Origin: Pseudomonas sp. ISL-84
GTDB taxonomy: Bacteria; Bacillota; Bacilli; Bacillales; Cytobacillaceae
Length of the DNA stretch: 64,000 bases
Direction of reading: 5' to 3'
Assembly: GCA_018613035.1 (NCBI GenBank)
Contig: JAGGRA010000032.1
Span: forward strand, 38,321 to 102,320
How positions within the stretch are numbered: position 1 is the first letter of the stretch; every line of letters starts with the position of its first letter. Below, in pieces: positions 1 through 8,346 of the stretch. The notes beneath the pieces are model-generated. The model searched no databases. It saw only the letters and a list, made by a program, of their open reading frames with translations, and had not been told where the DNA came from. Made by a program: the position numbers and the translations under genes.

Positions 1-1013
1 CAAAAAGAGATCAGAAAGAGTTAACAGGTAAACAAAAGGCGGCTATTCTTCTTATTTCACTTGGTCCTGATGTAGCGTCCTCCGTTTATAAACATTTAAG
101 TGAAGAAGAAATTGAAAAATTAACACTTGAAATTTCAGGCGTACGCAAAGTTGATTCTTTTGCCAAAGAAGAGATTCTTGAAGAATTTCACCAAATTGCG
201 CTGGCTCAGGATTATATATCACAGGGCGGGATAGGATATGCGAAAACAGTACTTGAAAAAGCCCTGGGAACAGAGCAGGCTTCAGCCATCATCAATAGGC
301 TTACGTCTTCTCTGCAGGTCAGGCCGTTTGATTTTGCCAGAAAAGCAGATCCAGCTCAAATATTAAATTTTATACAGAATGAACATCCACAAACCATATC
401 GTTAATTCTGTCTTACCTCGACCCGCCGCAGGCCGGGCAAATTTTATCAGAGCTGCCCCAGGAAATGCAGGCGGATATTGCCAGGAGGATTGCTGTAATG
501 GATAGCACATCTCCTGAAATCATTAACGAGGTTGAACAAATTCTGGAACGAAAGCTTTCCTCAACTGTCACACAGGACTATACGCAAACAGGGGGCATCG
601 AATCTGTTGTCGATGTGCTTAATGGGGTTGACCGCGCTACAGAGAGAACTATTTTGGATGCATTGGAAATTCAGGATCCTGAACTAGCTGAGGAGATCAA
701 GAAAAGAATGTTTGTGTTTGAAGACATTGTTACGCTAGATAATCGGGCTATACAGCGTGTGATTCGCGATTGTGAGAGTGAAGATCTTATGCTTTCACTG
801 AAGGTCTCCAGTGATGAAGTGAAAGAAATTGTCTTTAAAAATATGTCCTCAAGAATGGTTGAGACCTTTAAGGATGAAATGGAGTATATGGGTCCTGTAA
901 GGCTAAGGGATGTTGAAGAGGCACAATCAAGAATTGTTGGTATTATCCGCAGATTGGAAGAATCAGGTGAAATCATCGTCGCCCGCGGCGGAGGAGATGA
1001 TATTATTGTCTAG
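1..1013 (+). CDS. fliG: Flagellar motor switch protein FliG (5' end outside window)
   Basis: FliG sits between the MS ring (FliF) and the C ring (FliM/FliY) and transmits torque from the stator. The reading frame is open from base 3 and only the first few codons are missing. The visible protein begins with the usual N-terminal helices (KQKAAILLISLGPD), has the middle-domain stretch around NEHPQTISLILSYL, and ends with the charged C-terminal torque helices (VETFKDEMEYMGPVRLRDVE). The visible length, about 336 residues, fits the family's usual size of about 335-340. It is the first gene of the fla/che operon in view and its last 17 bases overlap fliH. Family assignment is certain; the exact start codon lies outside the window. 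Confidence 0.97.
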   Translation, partial: KRDQKELTGKQKAAILLISLGPDVASSVYKHLSEEEIEKLTLEISGVRKVDSFAKEEILEEFHQIALAQDYISQGGIGYAKTVLEKALGTEQASAIINRLTSSLQVRPFDFARKADPAQILNFIQNEHPQTISLILSYLDPPQAGQILSELPQEMQADIARRIAVMDSTSPEIINEVEQILERKLSSTVTQDYTQTGGIESVVDVLNGVDRATERTILDALEIQDPELAEEIKKRMFVFEDIVTLDNRAIQRVIRDCESEDLMLSLKVSSDEVKEIVFKNMSSRMVETFKDEMEYMGPVRLRDVEEAQSRIVGIIRRLEESGEIIVARGGGDDIIV

Positions 1014-1782
1014 GTTAATAAAATCACTCTCCCCCAAGCCAGTCCAAGGGGAAAAGAAAGTTATCTCAATAAAAATACTGGATAATCATCAAAAAACACC
1101 AGATCAAGCTCAAGAGCAAAATTTTAGAAGAACAGATGAGCAAATCGAAGCAATGCTGCAAGCGGCACGCCAGGAAGCAGCAGACATAGTTGAGGCTGCC
1201 AGAGCAGAAGCCGAAAAAATCAACCACCATATCAATCAGCAAAGGGAAGAGCTTGAACATGAAAAACAAGCTGTCTTCGAGGAAGCCCGCCAACAGGGCT
1301 TTGCTGCTGGGGTTGATGAAGGAAGGCAAAGCGGATTTGAAGATTATAGGAGCCTGATTCAATCAGCTAAAGAGGTTGTTCATTCAGCAAAACAAGACTA
1401 TCATCTCCATGTTGCATCGTCAGAACGGACGATATTGAATTTAGGTATGAAAGCTGCAGGAAGAATACTTGGTCAAGTTCTTGATCAAAATAGCGACCAA
1501 TTTCTTTCCATTGTGAAAAAGGCGCTAAAAGAAGCAAGGGAATACAGCGAAATTCAGCTCCATGTAAATCCAGTCCATTACGAGCTGCTGCTGTCACACA
1601 AGGAAGAGCTGATTATGGTCTTTCCAAAAGAAACGGATTTATACATTTATCCAGATGAGGAACTCAGCCATACAAGCTGCATAATAGAATCTGCGAACGG
1701 AAGGATTGAAGCCAGCATAGATAGCCAGCTGGAGGAAATTAAAAGAAGGCTTTTCGAACTTCTGGAGAGTGAGGAGCAATGA
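997..1782 (+). CDS. fliH: Flagellar export apparatus protein FliH
   Basis: FliH is the stator-like regulator of the FliI ATPase in the flagellar type III export system and acts at the cytoplasmic face of the basal body. I choose the ATG at 997 (protein starts MILLSRLIKS), which follows a GGAGGAG-like site inside fliG; a longer frame is open upstream to 910 but that part overlaps fliG and looks like shadow. The product is about 261 aa. The middle is a long charged, Ala/Glu/Gln-rich helix (EEMILLS is not part of it; the helix runs from about residue 35 to 130), as expected for FliH. The C-terminal half carries the FliH/V-ATPase E-subunit-like domain. The stop overlaps the fliI start by 4 bases, indicating translational coupling with the ATPase it controls. 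Confidence 0.92.
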   Translation: MILLSRLIKSLSPKPVQGEKKVISIKILDNHQKTPDQAQEQNFRRTDEQIEAMLQAARQEAADIVEAARAEAEKINHHINQQREELEHEKQAVFEEARQQGFAAGVDEGRQSGFEDYRSLIQSAKEVVHSAKQDYHLHVASSERTILNLGMKAAGRILGQVLDQNSDQFLSIVKKALKEAREYSEIQLHVNPVHYELLLSHKEELIMVFPKETDLYIYPDEELSHTSCIIESANGRIEASIDSQLEEIKRRLFELLESEEQ

Positions 1783-3095
1783 AGCTGGATGAACTGCTCG
1801 ATCAGATTGATAAAATTGATAGTTATAAGCGATTTGGGAGAGTAAAGAGAGTAGTAGGGTTAATGATTGAATCCCAAGGGCCCGAAAGCTCAGTTGGAGA
1901 TGTTTGCTGTATCCATATTGGAAAGGACCGCACAAGAAAAATCCTAGCAGAGGTTGTCGGCTTTAAACATGAAAGTGTGATTCTCATGCCTTATACCGAT
2001 GTTCAGGACATCTCTCCCGGCTGTCTGGTAGAAGCATCATCCAAGCCTCTTGAGGTTAAAGTCGGACCGGCTTTAATTGGTCAGGTTATTGATTCTCTGG
2101 GGCAGCCTCTCGATGGCTCCCAGCTACCAAAAGGCCTAACGTCTGTACTAACCGAGCAATCTCCGCCAAACCCGTTAAAAAGGCCTCCGATCTCAGAGCC
2201 TATTGAAGTTGGTGTGCGGATGATTGATAGTATGCTGACTGTAGGAAATGGCCAAAGAGTTGGGATTTTTGCAGGAAGCGGAGTAGGGAAAAGTACACTT
2301 CTCGGTATGATTGCCCGAAATACCAATGCTGATTTAAATGTTATAGCTCTAATTGGCGAACGGGGCAGAGAGGTCCGTGAATTTATCGAGAGGGATTTGG
2401 GGCCTGAAGGCTTGAGAAGATCGATCGTTGTGGTGGCTACCTCTGACCAGCCAGCACTCATGAGGATTAAGGGCGCCTATACAGCAACCGCCATTGCTGA
2501 GTATTTCAGGGATAAAGGCTTAAATGTCATGCTCATGATGGATTCAGTTACACGGGTGGCGATGGCACAGAGGGAGATTGGGCTTGCAGTCGGTGAACCG
2601 CCGACCACAAAGGGCTATACACCTTCCGTATTTGCTGTTCTCCCTAAGCTTCTGGAGAGAACGGGCACTAATGAATATGGTTCCATTACTGCATTTTATA
2701 CTGTATTGGTTGACGGGGATGATATGAATGAGCCAATTGCAGATACAGTCAGGGGAATTCTCGATGGGCATTATGTTCTGGATCGGGCGCTTGCCAATAA
2801 AGGCCAGTACCCAGCCATAAATGTACTTAAAAGTGTAAGCAGGGTAATGAATCATATTGCAGATTCTGATCATATCAAATCAGCTGAAAAAGTCAGAGAA
2901 TTGCTGAGCACCTATATAAATGCTGAGGATTTAATTAATATTGGCGCCTATAAGCGCGGGTCTTCCTTAGAAATCGATGAAGCAATCCGGTTATATCCTT
3001 CCATTATCTCTTTCTTAAAACAAGAAACACATGAAAAAATTTCTATCTTGGAAAGCGTCGGCCAACTGAAAGGAATAGCTGGAAAAGGAGTATAA
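1779..3095 (+). CDS. fliI: Flagellum-specific ATPase FliI
   Basis: FliI is the hexameric ATPase that energises and orders substrate delivery to the flagellar export gate. It is related to the F1 ATPase beta subunit. The P-loop GIFAGSGVGKST lies at about residues 162-173, and the family signatures IALIGERGREVREF and the Walker B segment LMMDSVTRVAMAQRE follow. The length of 438 aa is the same as B. subtilis FliI as I remember it. The ATG overlaps the end of fliH (ATGA), and fliJ follows after 3 bases, so the three export ATPase components are translated together. Confidence 0.98.
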   Translation: MKLDELLDQIDKIDSYKRFGRVKRVVGLMIESQGPESSVGDVCCIHIGKDRTRKILAEVVGFKHESVILMPYTDVQDISPGCLVEASSKPLEVKVGPALIGQVIDSLGQPLDGSQLPKGLTSVLTEQSPPNPLKRPPISEPIEVGVRMIDSMLTVGNGQRVGIFAGSGVGKSTLLGMIARNTNADLNVIALIGERGREVREFIERDLGPEGLRRSIVVVATSDQPALMRIKGAYTATAIAEYFRDKGLNVMLMMDSVTRVAMAQREIGLAVGEPPTTKGYTPSVFAVLPKLLERTGTNEYGSITAFYTVLVDGDDMNEPIADTVRGILDGHYVLDRALANKGQYPAINVLKSVSRVMNHIADSDHIKSAEKVRELLSTYINAEDLINIGAYKRGSSLEIDEAIRLYPSIISFLKQETHEKISILESVGQLKGIAGKGV

Positions 3096-3098
3096 CAG

Positions 3099-3542
3099 AT
3101 GCAGTATCAATTTAAATTCAATAAAATTCTTCATATTAAAGAAAGAGAAAAAGATCAGGCATTTGATGTATACAGGCAGGCAGTAAAGCGTTTTGAAGAA
3201 GCAGCAGGGAAATTATATGAGCTCCTTAAAAAGAAGGAAGATCTGGAAGCCTATCAGCAATCAAGGCTTTCGATAGGACTGCCAGTACAGGAAATCAGGC
3301 ACCATCAGCATTTTGTAAATAGCCTGGAAAAAACAATTGATCACTATCAAAAAATGGTAGCCAATGCACGGAGCCAGATGAATTTTCAGCAAGAAAAACT
3401 AATGGAAAAGAATATTGAAGTAAAAAAATATGAAAAAATGAAAGAAAAAGATTTAGCCAGCTTCGTGGAAAACTTAAAACAAACAGAAGGCAGGCAAATG
3501 GATGATATCTCGATTCAGCTTTTTATGAACCGGGGAAATTAG
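3099..3542 (+). CDS. fliJ: Flagellar export chaperone/stalk protein FliJ
   Basis: FliJ is a small coiled-coil protein that inserts into the FliI hexamer and links it to FlhA. The 147-residue product is almost entirely predicted helix, with many Lys, Glu and Gln residues and no Cys; the N-terminus reads MQYQFKFNKILHIKEREKD, typical of the family (F-x-F-x-K-[IV]-L-x-[IL]-K). It lies 3 bases after fliI and 8 bases before the ylxF-like gene. Sequence similarity in this family is weak, so position in the operon is part of the evidence. Confidence 0.93.
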   Translation: MQYQFKFNKILHIKEREKDQAFDVYRQAVKRFEEAAGKLYELLKKKEDLEAYQQSRLSIGLPVQEIRHHQHFVNSLEKTIDHYQKMVANARSQMNFQQEKLMEKNIEVKKYEKMKEKDLASFVENLKQTEGRQMDDISIQLFMNRGN

Positions 3543-3550
3543 GTGGTTAA

Positions 3551-4159
3551 ATGGATAGAATGCCAGAAGAACAAGCATCTCAAAAAGCAAGTAAATTTCA
3601 ATGGTTTTTATTCGCTTTCTTCATTCCGATTCTATTTGCTGTAACTGTAGCGCTCTTGGTTTTTACGTTATCAGGCAATAACGTCTTTGAAACGGCTAAG
3701 GAGTATGGCCAAAAGGTACCCTTACTTTCTTCTATTTTTAATGGAGAAAGCTCCAATTCAGAGGTTATGGAATCACAGCTTATTGAACTGGAAGCAGAAA
3801 TCAAGGATCGTGAAGCAAGGATAACACAGCTGGAAAGCCAGCTTGACAGCAAAGAATTGGAAATTGAGAGAGCGGGGCTGGAAAAACAGCGCCTGGAACA
3901 GGAAATCGAAGAACTGACAGCTATCAAGGAAGAAAATAAACGGGCATTTAAAGATATAGTGAAAACCTATGAATCAATCTCTGCCAAAAAAGCAGCACCT
4001 ATCCTGACAGAAATGAAGGATGAAGAAGCTGTAAAGATCTTATCAAATGTAAAGGCTGATACACTGGCTGCGATTATGGAGAAAATGGATCCTGAAGATG
4101 CAGCGCACTATACGGCACTGCTCACTGCAGCTAAAGAGAGTAACGTTCAAAATAATTGA
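3551..4159 (+). CDS. ylxF: YlxF / MotE-like flagellar operon membrane protein
   Basis: The product has 202 aa with one transmembrane segment at about residues 17-40 (WFLFAFFIPILFAVTVALLV), a long charged coiled coil at about 75-135, and a C-terminal region containing KAAPILTEMKDEEAVKILS that resembles the MgtE intracellular N-domain fold. This architecture matches YlxF of B. subtilis and the MotE family, which in other bacteria acts as a chaperone or stabiliser of motor components. Its place between fliJ and fliK is the B. subtilis order. Membrane topology suggests the coiled coil is outside the cell or in the cytoplasm depending on orientation; I cannot tell which. Function in this organism is inferred only. 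Confidence 0.85.
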   Translation: MDRMPEEQASQKASKFQWFLFAFFIPILFAVTVALLVFTLSGNNVFETAKEYGQKVPLLSSIFNGESSNSEVMESQLIELEAEIKDREARITQLESQLDSKELEIERAGLEKQRLEQEIEELTAIKEENKRAFKDIVKTYESISAKKAAPILTEMKDEEAVKILSNVKADTLAAIMEKMDPEDAAHYTALLTAAKESNVQNN

Positions 4160-4164
4160 TAAAC

Positions 4165-4437
4165 GCTGTTTTCGCAAAGTTCGAACCAATTTTAATCACT
4201 GAGTTGATTGGAGCGGAAGGCGCTAATCCCGCGAAAATGCTGCCGCATTTTCTTACAACGAGGTGTCCGTTCGGAGAAGCTTATTCAACGTCCTACGGGA
4301 GTAGCGTTCCAAGGGAGACCCCGCAGACTCGGGAGCGTCGAGGAGGCTCCCGGTAGCTCCGTGGTTCGCTGAGTGCCTCGTGCTGAAATCAACGGGCAGA
4401 GTTCTTAAGTAAAAACAACAATCTATACGAAAAGAGC
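4165..4437. repeat. MITE-like intergenic repeat, full copy 1
   Basis: This 273-bp block fills the gap between ylxF and fliK. Its ends form an imperfect inverted repeat: GCTGTTTTCGCAAAG on the left, and CGAAAAGAGC on the right, which is GCTCTTTTCG when complemented. Inside are a second pair of arms, GTTGATTGGAGCGG on the left and GCTGAAATCAAC on the right, and a GC-rich centre with GAGACCCCGCAGACTC. The same arms and centre recur at 32544-32781 and, inverted, at 55320-55599. The left half also carries an extra segment with GCATTTTCTTACAACGAGG that is shared with the 55 kb copy but not with the 32 kb copy. An open frame across it (4156-4356) has no sign of being a gene. Confidence 0.8.
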
Positions 4438-4466
4438 AATTAAGAGGGGTGAAAGGGGGTGGAAAA

Positions 4467-5726
4467 GTGGAAATTGGCGGGTTAGGCATTATACATTCAC
4501 AATTCTCTTCGGGAAATAAAGCTTCCTTTTCAGGAGAAAAGGCCAGCGGTTTTGCCAGTTTGTTTTCAACTTTGATAAGCGGCGGGGAAAGCATGGCTGC
4601 AAATTTGGCCGAAGAGGAAAGGTTGAGTGAGGAATTAGAAGAATTAAGTCAGTTTCTGGGGCTTATCGATTTATCCGAATTGAAAAATGGGCAGGAACTC
4701 ATTGAACAAGCTGCACTGCAAACAGGTACAAATAATGTGAGTATAATAGCCGAACAATTAAACCTATCAATGGAAGAACTGCTTAGGGGGCTGGAAGGGT
4801 TTGCAGAGAACCTTAGCCCAAACATCAGATTAGAGAATGTATACGATGAAGCAATTGAGAGTAATTCTGCAGAGGTAAAGATTGATGCCCTGATTGCAAA
4901 CATCTCATTGCTGGATGTACAGGAATTCAGCCTGATAAAAGGGAAGGAAGTTGGACAAATATTAAAAGCTTTAAAGCTTTTTGACATGCTCACAGCATAT
5001 CAGGATTCTATCGGAAGCTCGAATAATTTAAAGGTTTTTTTGAAAGATGTCCAGGCAAAGCTTGAGGGACTATTAAAGAATAGGAAGGGTTCATTTGATA
5101 AAGCTGAAACGTTACAAAAAATTTTCACCCCGTTTATAGACGAAATAAGCCAGCATAAGCAAAAGAACTCTGCAGGACTTGAAAATACTGGAGATTCTTT
5201 TTCAAAAATACTGTCAAGATTTGATGGCGGGTTACAAGGACATATCCAAATCCAGCAATTTTCAAAGCCTGAACAACTTCTGATGATGCACCAGCAGGGA
5301 AAGGCTGTTACCGCAGACCAATTGATTCAGCAATTTGAAAGCATTTTATCGAAAAGTAGTTTCCTGAAAACGGGAGGCGCGCAAAAGCTTTTTATAAAGC
5401 TGAATCCAGCCCATCTTGGAGCCCTTCGTATTGAGCTAATCCAAAAGGATTCGACGATGATCGCGAGAATACTAACATCGACTGCATCTGCAAAGGAGAT
5501 TTTGGATTCGCAATTAAATGGGCTTAAACAGGCTTTCAGTTTGCAAAACTTACAGGTAGAAAAAATTGAAATTTCACAGCAAATGACCCAGCAGGAGCGT
5601 GCATTTAATAAAGATCCACAGCATCAGGGACAGGGACAGCAGCAAAATCAAGAAAATAAAAACCCGCAGACTGAAAGCAAATTTAATAACTCGTTTGAAG
5701 AAGCACTTCTCAATACTGAAGTATAG
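4467..5726 (+). CDS. fliK: Flagellar hook-length control protein FliK
   Basis: FliK measures hook length and switches export specificity from hook to filament substrates by acting on FlhB. I choose the GTG at 4467, which is preceded by AAAGGGGGTGG about 5 bases upstream; an earlier in-frame GTG at 4449 is possible and would add 6 residues. The product is about 419 aa. The N-terminal two thirds is a variable, low-similarity region. The C-terminal Flg_hook domain, at about residues 300-385, includes LFIKLNPAHLGALRIELIQ, the conserved core of the family. The tail is rich in Gln and Asn. The gene follows the repeat element and precedes flgD by 12 bases. Confidence 0.9.
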   Translation: MEIGGLGIIHSQFSSGNKASFSGEKASGFASLFSTLISGGESMAANLAEEERLSEELEELSQFLGLIDLSELKNGQELIEQAALQTGTNNVSIIAEQLNLSMEELLRGLEGFAENLSPNIRLENVYDEAIESNSAEVKIDALIANISLLDVQEFSLIKGKEVGQILKALKLFDMLTAYQDSIGSSNNLKVFLKDVQAKLEGLLKNRKGSFDKAETLQKIFTPFIDEISQHKQKNSAGLENTGDSFSKILSRFDGGLQGHIQIQQFSKPEQLLMMHQQGKAVTADQLIQQFESILSKSSFLKTGGAQKLFIKLNPAHLGALRIELIQKDSTMIARILTSTASAKEILDSQLNGLKQAFSLQNLQVEKIEISQQMTQQERAFNKDPQHQGQGQQQNQENKNPQTESKFNNSFEEALLNTEV

Positions 5727-5738
5727 GTGTGATAGGAA

Positions 5739-6194
5739 ATGGCAAATACAATTGATTCATCTTTAATGCTATCAAACTATCAAAGCCAAAGTCGCAAGAC
5801 AGGCTCGGATATTTTAGGCAAAGATGATTTTCTTAAGATACTAATGACACAGCTGCAAAATCAGGATCCGATGAATCCTATGCAGGATAAGGATTTTATT
5901 GCCCAAATGGCAACCTTTTCATCCCTGGAGCAAATGACTAATATGAATAAGACAATGGAAAAACTTGTGATGTTCCAGGAGCAAAATCAGCTGATGTCTT
6001 ACAATCAATTTTTGGGCAAGAATGTAACCTGGCATAAACTGACTGAAACAAGTGATTCAAATCAGACTCCAAGCATTGAAGAAGGGAACGGAAGAATAGT
6101 TTCCATCCAGTTTAAAGATAATAGAGCAGTTTTTATACTGGAAGACGGAACAAAGCTGGAACCTGCAAATATTTCTCAGGTGAATGACTCGTAA
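5739..6194 (+). CDS. flgD: Flagellar hook assembly (scaffold) protein FlgD
   Basis: FlgD caps the growing hook and is needed for hook subunit polymerisation. The 151-residue product contains the FlgD N-terminal motif ([23 protein letters not shown]) in segments such as [11 protein letters not shown] and NQDPMNPM, followed by [17 protein letters not shown], all diagnostic of the family. It is shorter than proteobacterial FlgD, as is normal in Bacillus (the ylxG-type protein). It is transcribed with fliK just upstream and with a TIGR02530-type gene downstream after a 105-base gap in which I see no gene. Confidence 0.95.
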   Translation: MANTIDSSLMLSNYQSQSRKTGSDILGKDDFLKILMTQLQNQDPMNPMQDKDFIAQMATFSSLEQMTNMNKTMEKLVMFQEQNQLMSYNQFLGKNVTWHKLTETSDSNQTPSIEEGNGRIVSIQFKDNRAVFILEDGTKLEPANISQVNDS

Positions 6195-6299
6195 AAAGAT
6201 TAACCGGGATAAGGGGATATTTTCAAGCGGGGTGCTGAAGTAATAGTATTGGATCCTCACGGATAAACTTAATTCAATTAAACACAAGGAAGCGGTTGG

Positions 6300-6689
6300 A
6301 TGGATAAATTTATGTTTCGTCCGATCCATACACAGCCAGTAATCACACAAAAGACAAATGGCGTCCATTCAGGAAAACAAACACAAAATCGTTTTTCAGT
6401 GCATTTGCAAACAGCCCTGGAGACTGACAGCAAGCTAATAGTCAGCAAACATGCCAGACAGAGGCTCCATCAAAGAGGAATACACATAACTAATGAACGG
6501 TGGCATCAAATCGAAACAAAGCTGCAGGAAGCCAAAAAGATGGGCGTAAAGGAATCACTTGTACTGCTAAAGGATGCGGCACTTATTGTCAGTGTAAAAA
6601 ATAATACCGTGATTACGGCGATGGATCGTGAAGAAGCCGGGACGCAAATTTTCACAAATATCAATGGAACCATTATTTTGGACCAATAA
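6300..6689 (+). CDS. Flagellar operon protein of the TIGR02530 type
   Basis: The 129-aa product has a poorly ordered N-terminus followed by a compact domain with LIVSKHARQRLHQRGI, then ERWHQIETKLQEAKKMGVKESL and a C-terminal beta-rich part with VITAMDREEAGTQIFTNING. This pattern, with the Ser-Lys-His-Ala-x-x-Arg-Leu core, is that of the small conserved flagellar operon protein family (TIGR02530), which in many bacilli lies between flgD and flgE exactly as here. Its biochemical role is not known to me. The ATG at 6300 follows AAGGAAGCGG. The family call rests on recalled motifs, not on a search. Confidence 0.8.
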   Translation: MDKFMFRPIHTQPVITQKTNGVHSGKQTQNRFSVHLQTALETDSKLIVSKHARQRLHQRGIHITNERWHQIETKLQEAKKMGVKESLVLLKDAALIVSVKNNTVITAMDREEAGTQIFTNINGTIILDQ

Positions 6690-6765
6690 ATTTAAGGCTG
6701 GACCTTCACAGGAAGCCTAAGCTGCAGACTGACAGAAGCAGCAAAACGAGGGGAGCAACCAACTA

Positions 6766-7614
6766 ATGCTACGTTCAATGTATTCAGGAATAAGCGGAAT
6801 GAAAAACTTTCAAACAAAGCTTGATGTGATAGGCAATAATATTGCGAATGTGAATACTTTTGGGTATAAGAAAGGCCGAGTGACTTTTCAGGATATGGTG
6901 AGTCAGAGCATCTCTGGTGCAAGTGCCCCGACAACTGTAGCACCTCTTAAGGGTGGAGTAAACCCTAAGCAGGTCGGTCTTGGATCACAGTTATCGACAA
7001 TTGATACGATCCACACACAAGGCAGTTTACAGACAACAGGAAGATCATTGGACCTTGCCATTTCAGGAGATGGATTTTTTGAAGTTGCAAATGGCAGTGG
7101 TGGATTAATAGTAGGAAGCACCTATACTCGTTCCGGAAACTTTTATCTTGATTCCGGTGGAGACATAGTAAACGCAGAAGGTAAGTATTTAGTAGGTGTG
7201 AAAACCATTGTGAATGGAGTAGTTACGGAAACGGAAGCACCGATTAATATTCCTACTGATTCAAAAAGCTTCAGCATTGGAAGTGACGGTACCATTTCAT
7301 ATGTTGATAAGGACGGAGAATTGCAGACTGCTGGACAAATAGCTATTACAAAGTTTTCAAATACCGGTGGTCTAGAAAAAGTAGGCAGCAATAATTACCA
7401 AGAAACAACAAATTCAGGCGAACCATTAAAAGGGATAGCAGAAGGTGATACGGGTGCAGGCTCTATCGTTGCCGGAGCCCTTGAAATGTCCAACGTGGAC
7501 CTATCCGAAGAGTTCACTGAAATGATCACAGCCCAGCGCGGTTTCCAGGCTAACACAAGAATCATAACAACATCAGATGAAATCCTGCAGGAGCTTGTTA
7601 ATTTAAAACGATAA
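6766..7614 (+). CDS. flgE: Flagellar hook protein FlgE (short Bacillus/FlgG-like form)
   Basis: FlgE is the subunit of the hook. The N-terminus MLRSMYSGISGMKNFQTKLD and the following NNIANVNTFGYKK are the D0 signature of rod/hook/hook-filament proteins. The C-terminus EEFTEMITAQRGFQANTRII with a final helix ending in ELVNLKR is the matching D0 half. At 282 aa it is short, as in B. subtilis, where the hook protein resembles FlgG in size. The central part (DGFFEVANGSGG) is the D1 domain. The gene follows the TIGR02530 gene by 76 bases and precedes swrD. Annotation pipelines may call it FlgG-like; the operon position supports the hook protein. Confidence 0.92.
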   Translation: MLRSMYSGISGMKNFQTKLDVIGNNIANVNTFGYKKGRVTFQDMVSQSISGASAPTTVAPLKGGVNPKQVGLGSQLSTIDTIHTQGSLQTTGRSLDLAISGDGFFEVANGSGGLIVGSTYTRSGNFYLDSGGDIVNAEGKYLVGVKTIVNGVVTETEAPINIPTDSKSFSIGSDGTISYVDKDGELQTAGQIAITKFSNTGGLEKVGSNNYQETTNSGEPLKGIAEGDTGAGSIVAGALEMSNVDLSEEFTEMITAQRGFQANTRIITTSDEILQELVNLKR

Positions 7615-7619
7615 GTTAA

Positions 7620-7666
7620 GGGAGGGACAGGGCTGAGAATAAAAATTTTTAGCCCTGATAAAGACA
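7620..7666 (+). promoter_or_regulatory. Remote SD plus hairpin before the swrD TTG start
   Basis: GGGAGG at 7620-7625 is followed by a hairpin with stem AGGGCT (7629-7634) and AGCCCT (7651-7656), whose loop contains AAAAATTTTT. After folding, the SD and the TTG at 7667 would be about 13 bases apart instead of about 41. The stem is perfect over 6 bp and seen directly; its role in positioning the ribosome is my inference. Confidence 0.5.
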
Positions 7667-7888
7667 TTGATTAAAGTATCTCGCCTGAACGGCAAAGGAT
7701 TTATTTTAAATGCGTTGTACATAGAAATAGTAGAGTCTTTTCCAGATACGACAATTACGCTCGCAAACGGCAAGAAGTATGTTGTAAAGGAATCAGAAGA
7801 TACGGTTTTGCAATTGATTATAAAATTCTATCAATCTGTCAATCTTCTGGGGCAACAGCTGGTGGAGGGAAATGAAAATGAAGAATAA
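7667..7888 (+). CDS. swrD: Swarming motility/motor power protein SwrD (FlbD family)
   Basis: The 73-aa product starts [20 protein letters not shown] and continues [14 protein letters not shown], the FlbD/YlzI family pattern. In B. subtilis this protein, SwrD, raises flagellar motor torque and is needed for swarming. The only plausible start matching the family N-terminus is TTG at 7667; the frame is closed at 7640-7642. No good SD lies directly before it, while a strong GGGAGG lies about 40 bases upstream, separated from the TTG by a hairpin (see the separate entry). The 3' end overlaps fliL by about 11 bases. Confidence 0.88.
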   Translation: MIKVSRLNGKGFILNALYIEIVESFPDTTITLANGKKYVVKESEDTVLQLIIKFYQSVNLLGQQLVEGNENEE

Positions 7889-8306
7889 TAAGCTATTAAT
7901 GATTATGTTAATTATGCTTGTTGCGATCACCCTGGTAGGAGCTATTGCCCTTGTGGTAGTGATGAAATTTACGGGGGATGAGGGAACTAAAGAGCCGACT
8001 ATTGATGAAGTGCTTGAGGCTTCGGTGGATATTCCCCAGGTTACAGCGAACCTGGCAAGTGACGATTATATCAGGATCTCTTTCAAAATCCAGACTGAGA
8101 GCAAAAAAGCCAAAACGGAACTTGAAAAAAGAGATTTTCAGGTGAAAAATCTAATCATTCAGGAATTATCTGAAATGAAAGCTGAGGATATTCAGGGGAA
8201 ACAAGGCCAAATCAAGCTGCAGGAAGATTTGAAAAACAAGATAAACGGCTTAATGCAAGAAGGAAAGATCGTTAAGGTGTACATTACCGAGTCTCTCCTC
8301 CAGTGA
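7878..8306 (+). CDS. fliL: Flagellar basal body-associated protein FliL
   Basis: FliL is a single-pass inner-membrane protein that surrounds the stator and supports motor output. I choose ATG 7878 ([20 protein letters not shown]), 9 bases after GGAGG; ATG 7872 is in frame but only 3 bases from the SD. The product is about 142 aa: a transmembrane helix at about residues 5-29, a short linker, and an extracytoplasmic FliL domain with beta strands and helices ([20 protein letters not shown]-terminal [14 protein letters not shown]). It lies between swrD and fliM, the B. subtilis order, with 40 bases to fliM. Confidence 0.93.
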   Translation: MKNNKLLMIMLIMLVAITLVGAIALVVVMKFTGDEGTKEPTIDEVLEASVDIPQVTANLASDDYIRISFKIQTESKKAKTELEKRDFQVKNLIIQELSEMKAEDIQGKQGQIKLQEDLKNKINGLMQEGKIVKVYITESLLQ

Positions 8307-8346
8307 TACCCAAATAAGAAACTGCAATTGACGGAGGTGAGGATTC

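Noticed and set aside
671..976. Minus-strand open frames opposite fliG and many other genes
   Set aside because: All minus-strand frames lie opposite well-supported + strand genes and lack SD sites and motifs.
4156..4356. Open frame of 66 codons after ylxF
   Set aside because: It lies within the repeat element, has no SD of its own and reads as low-information sequence.
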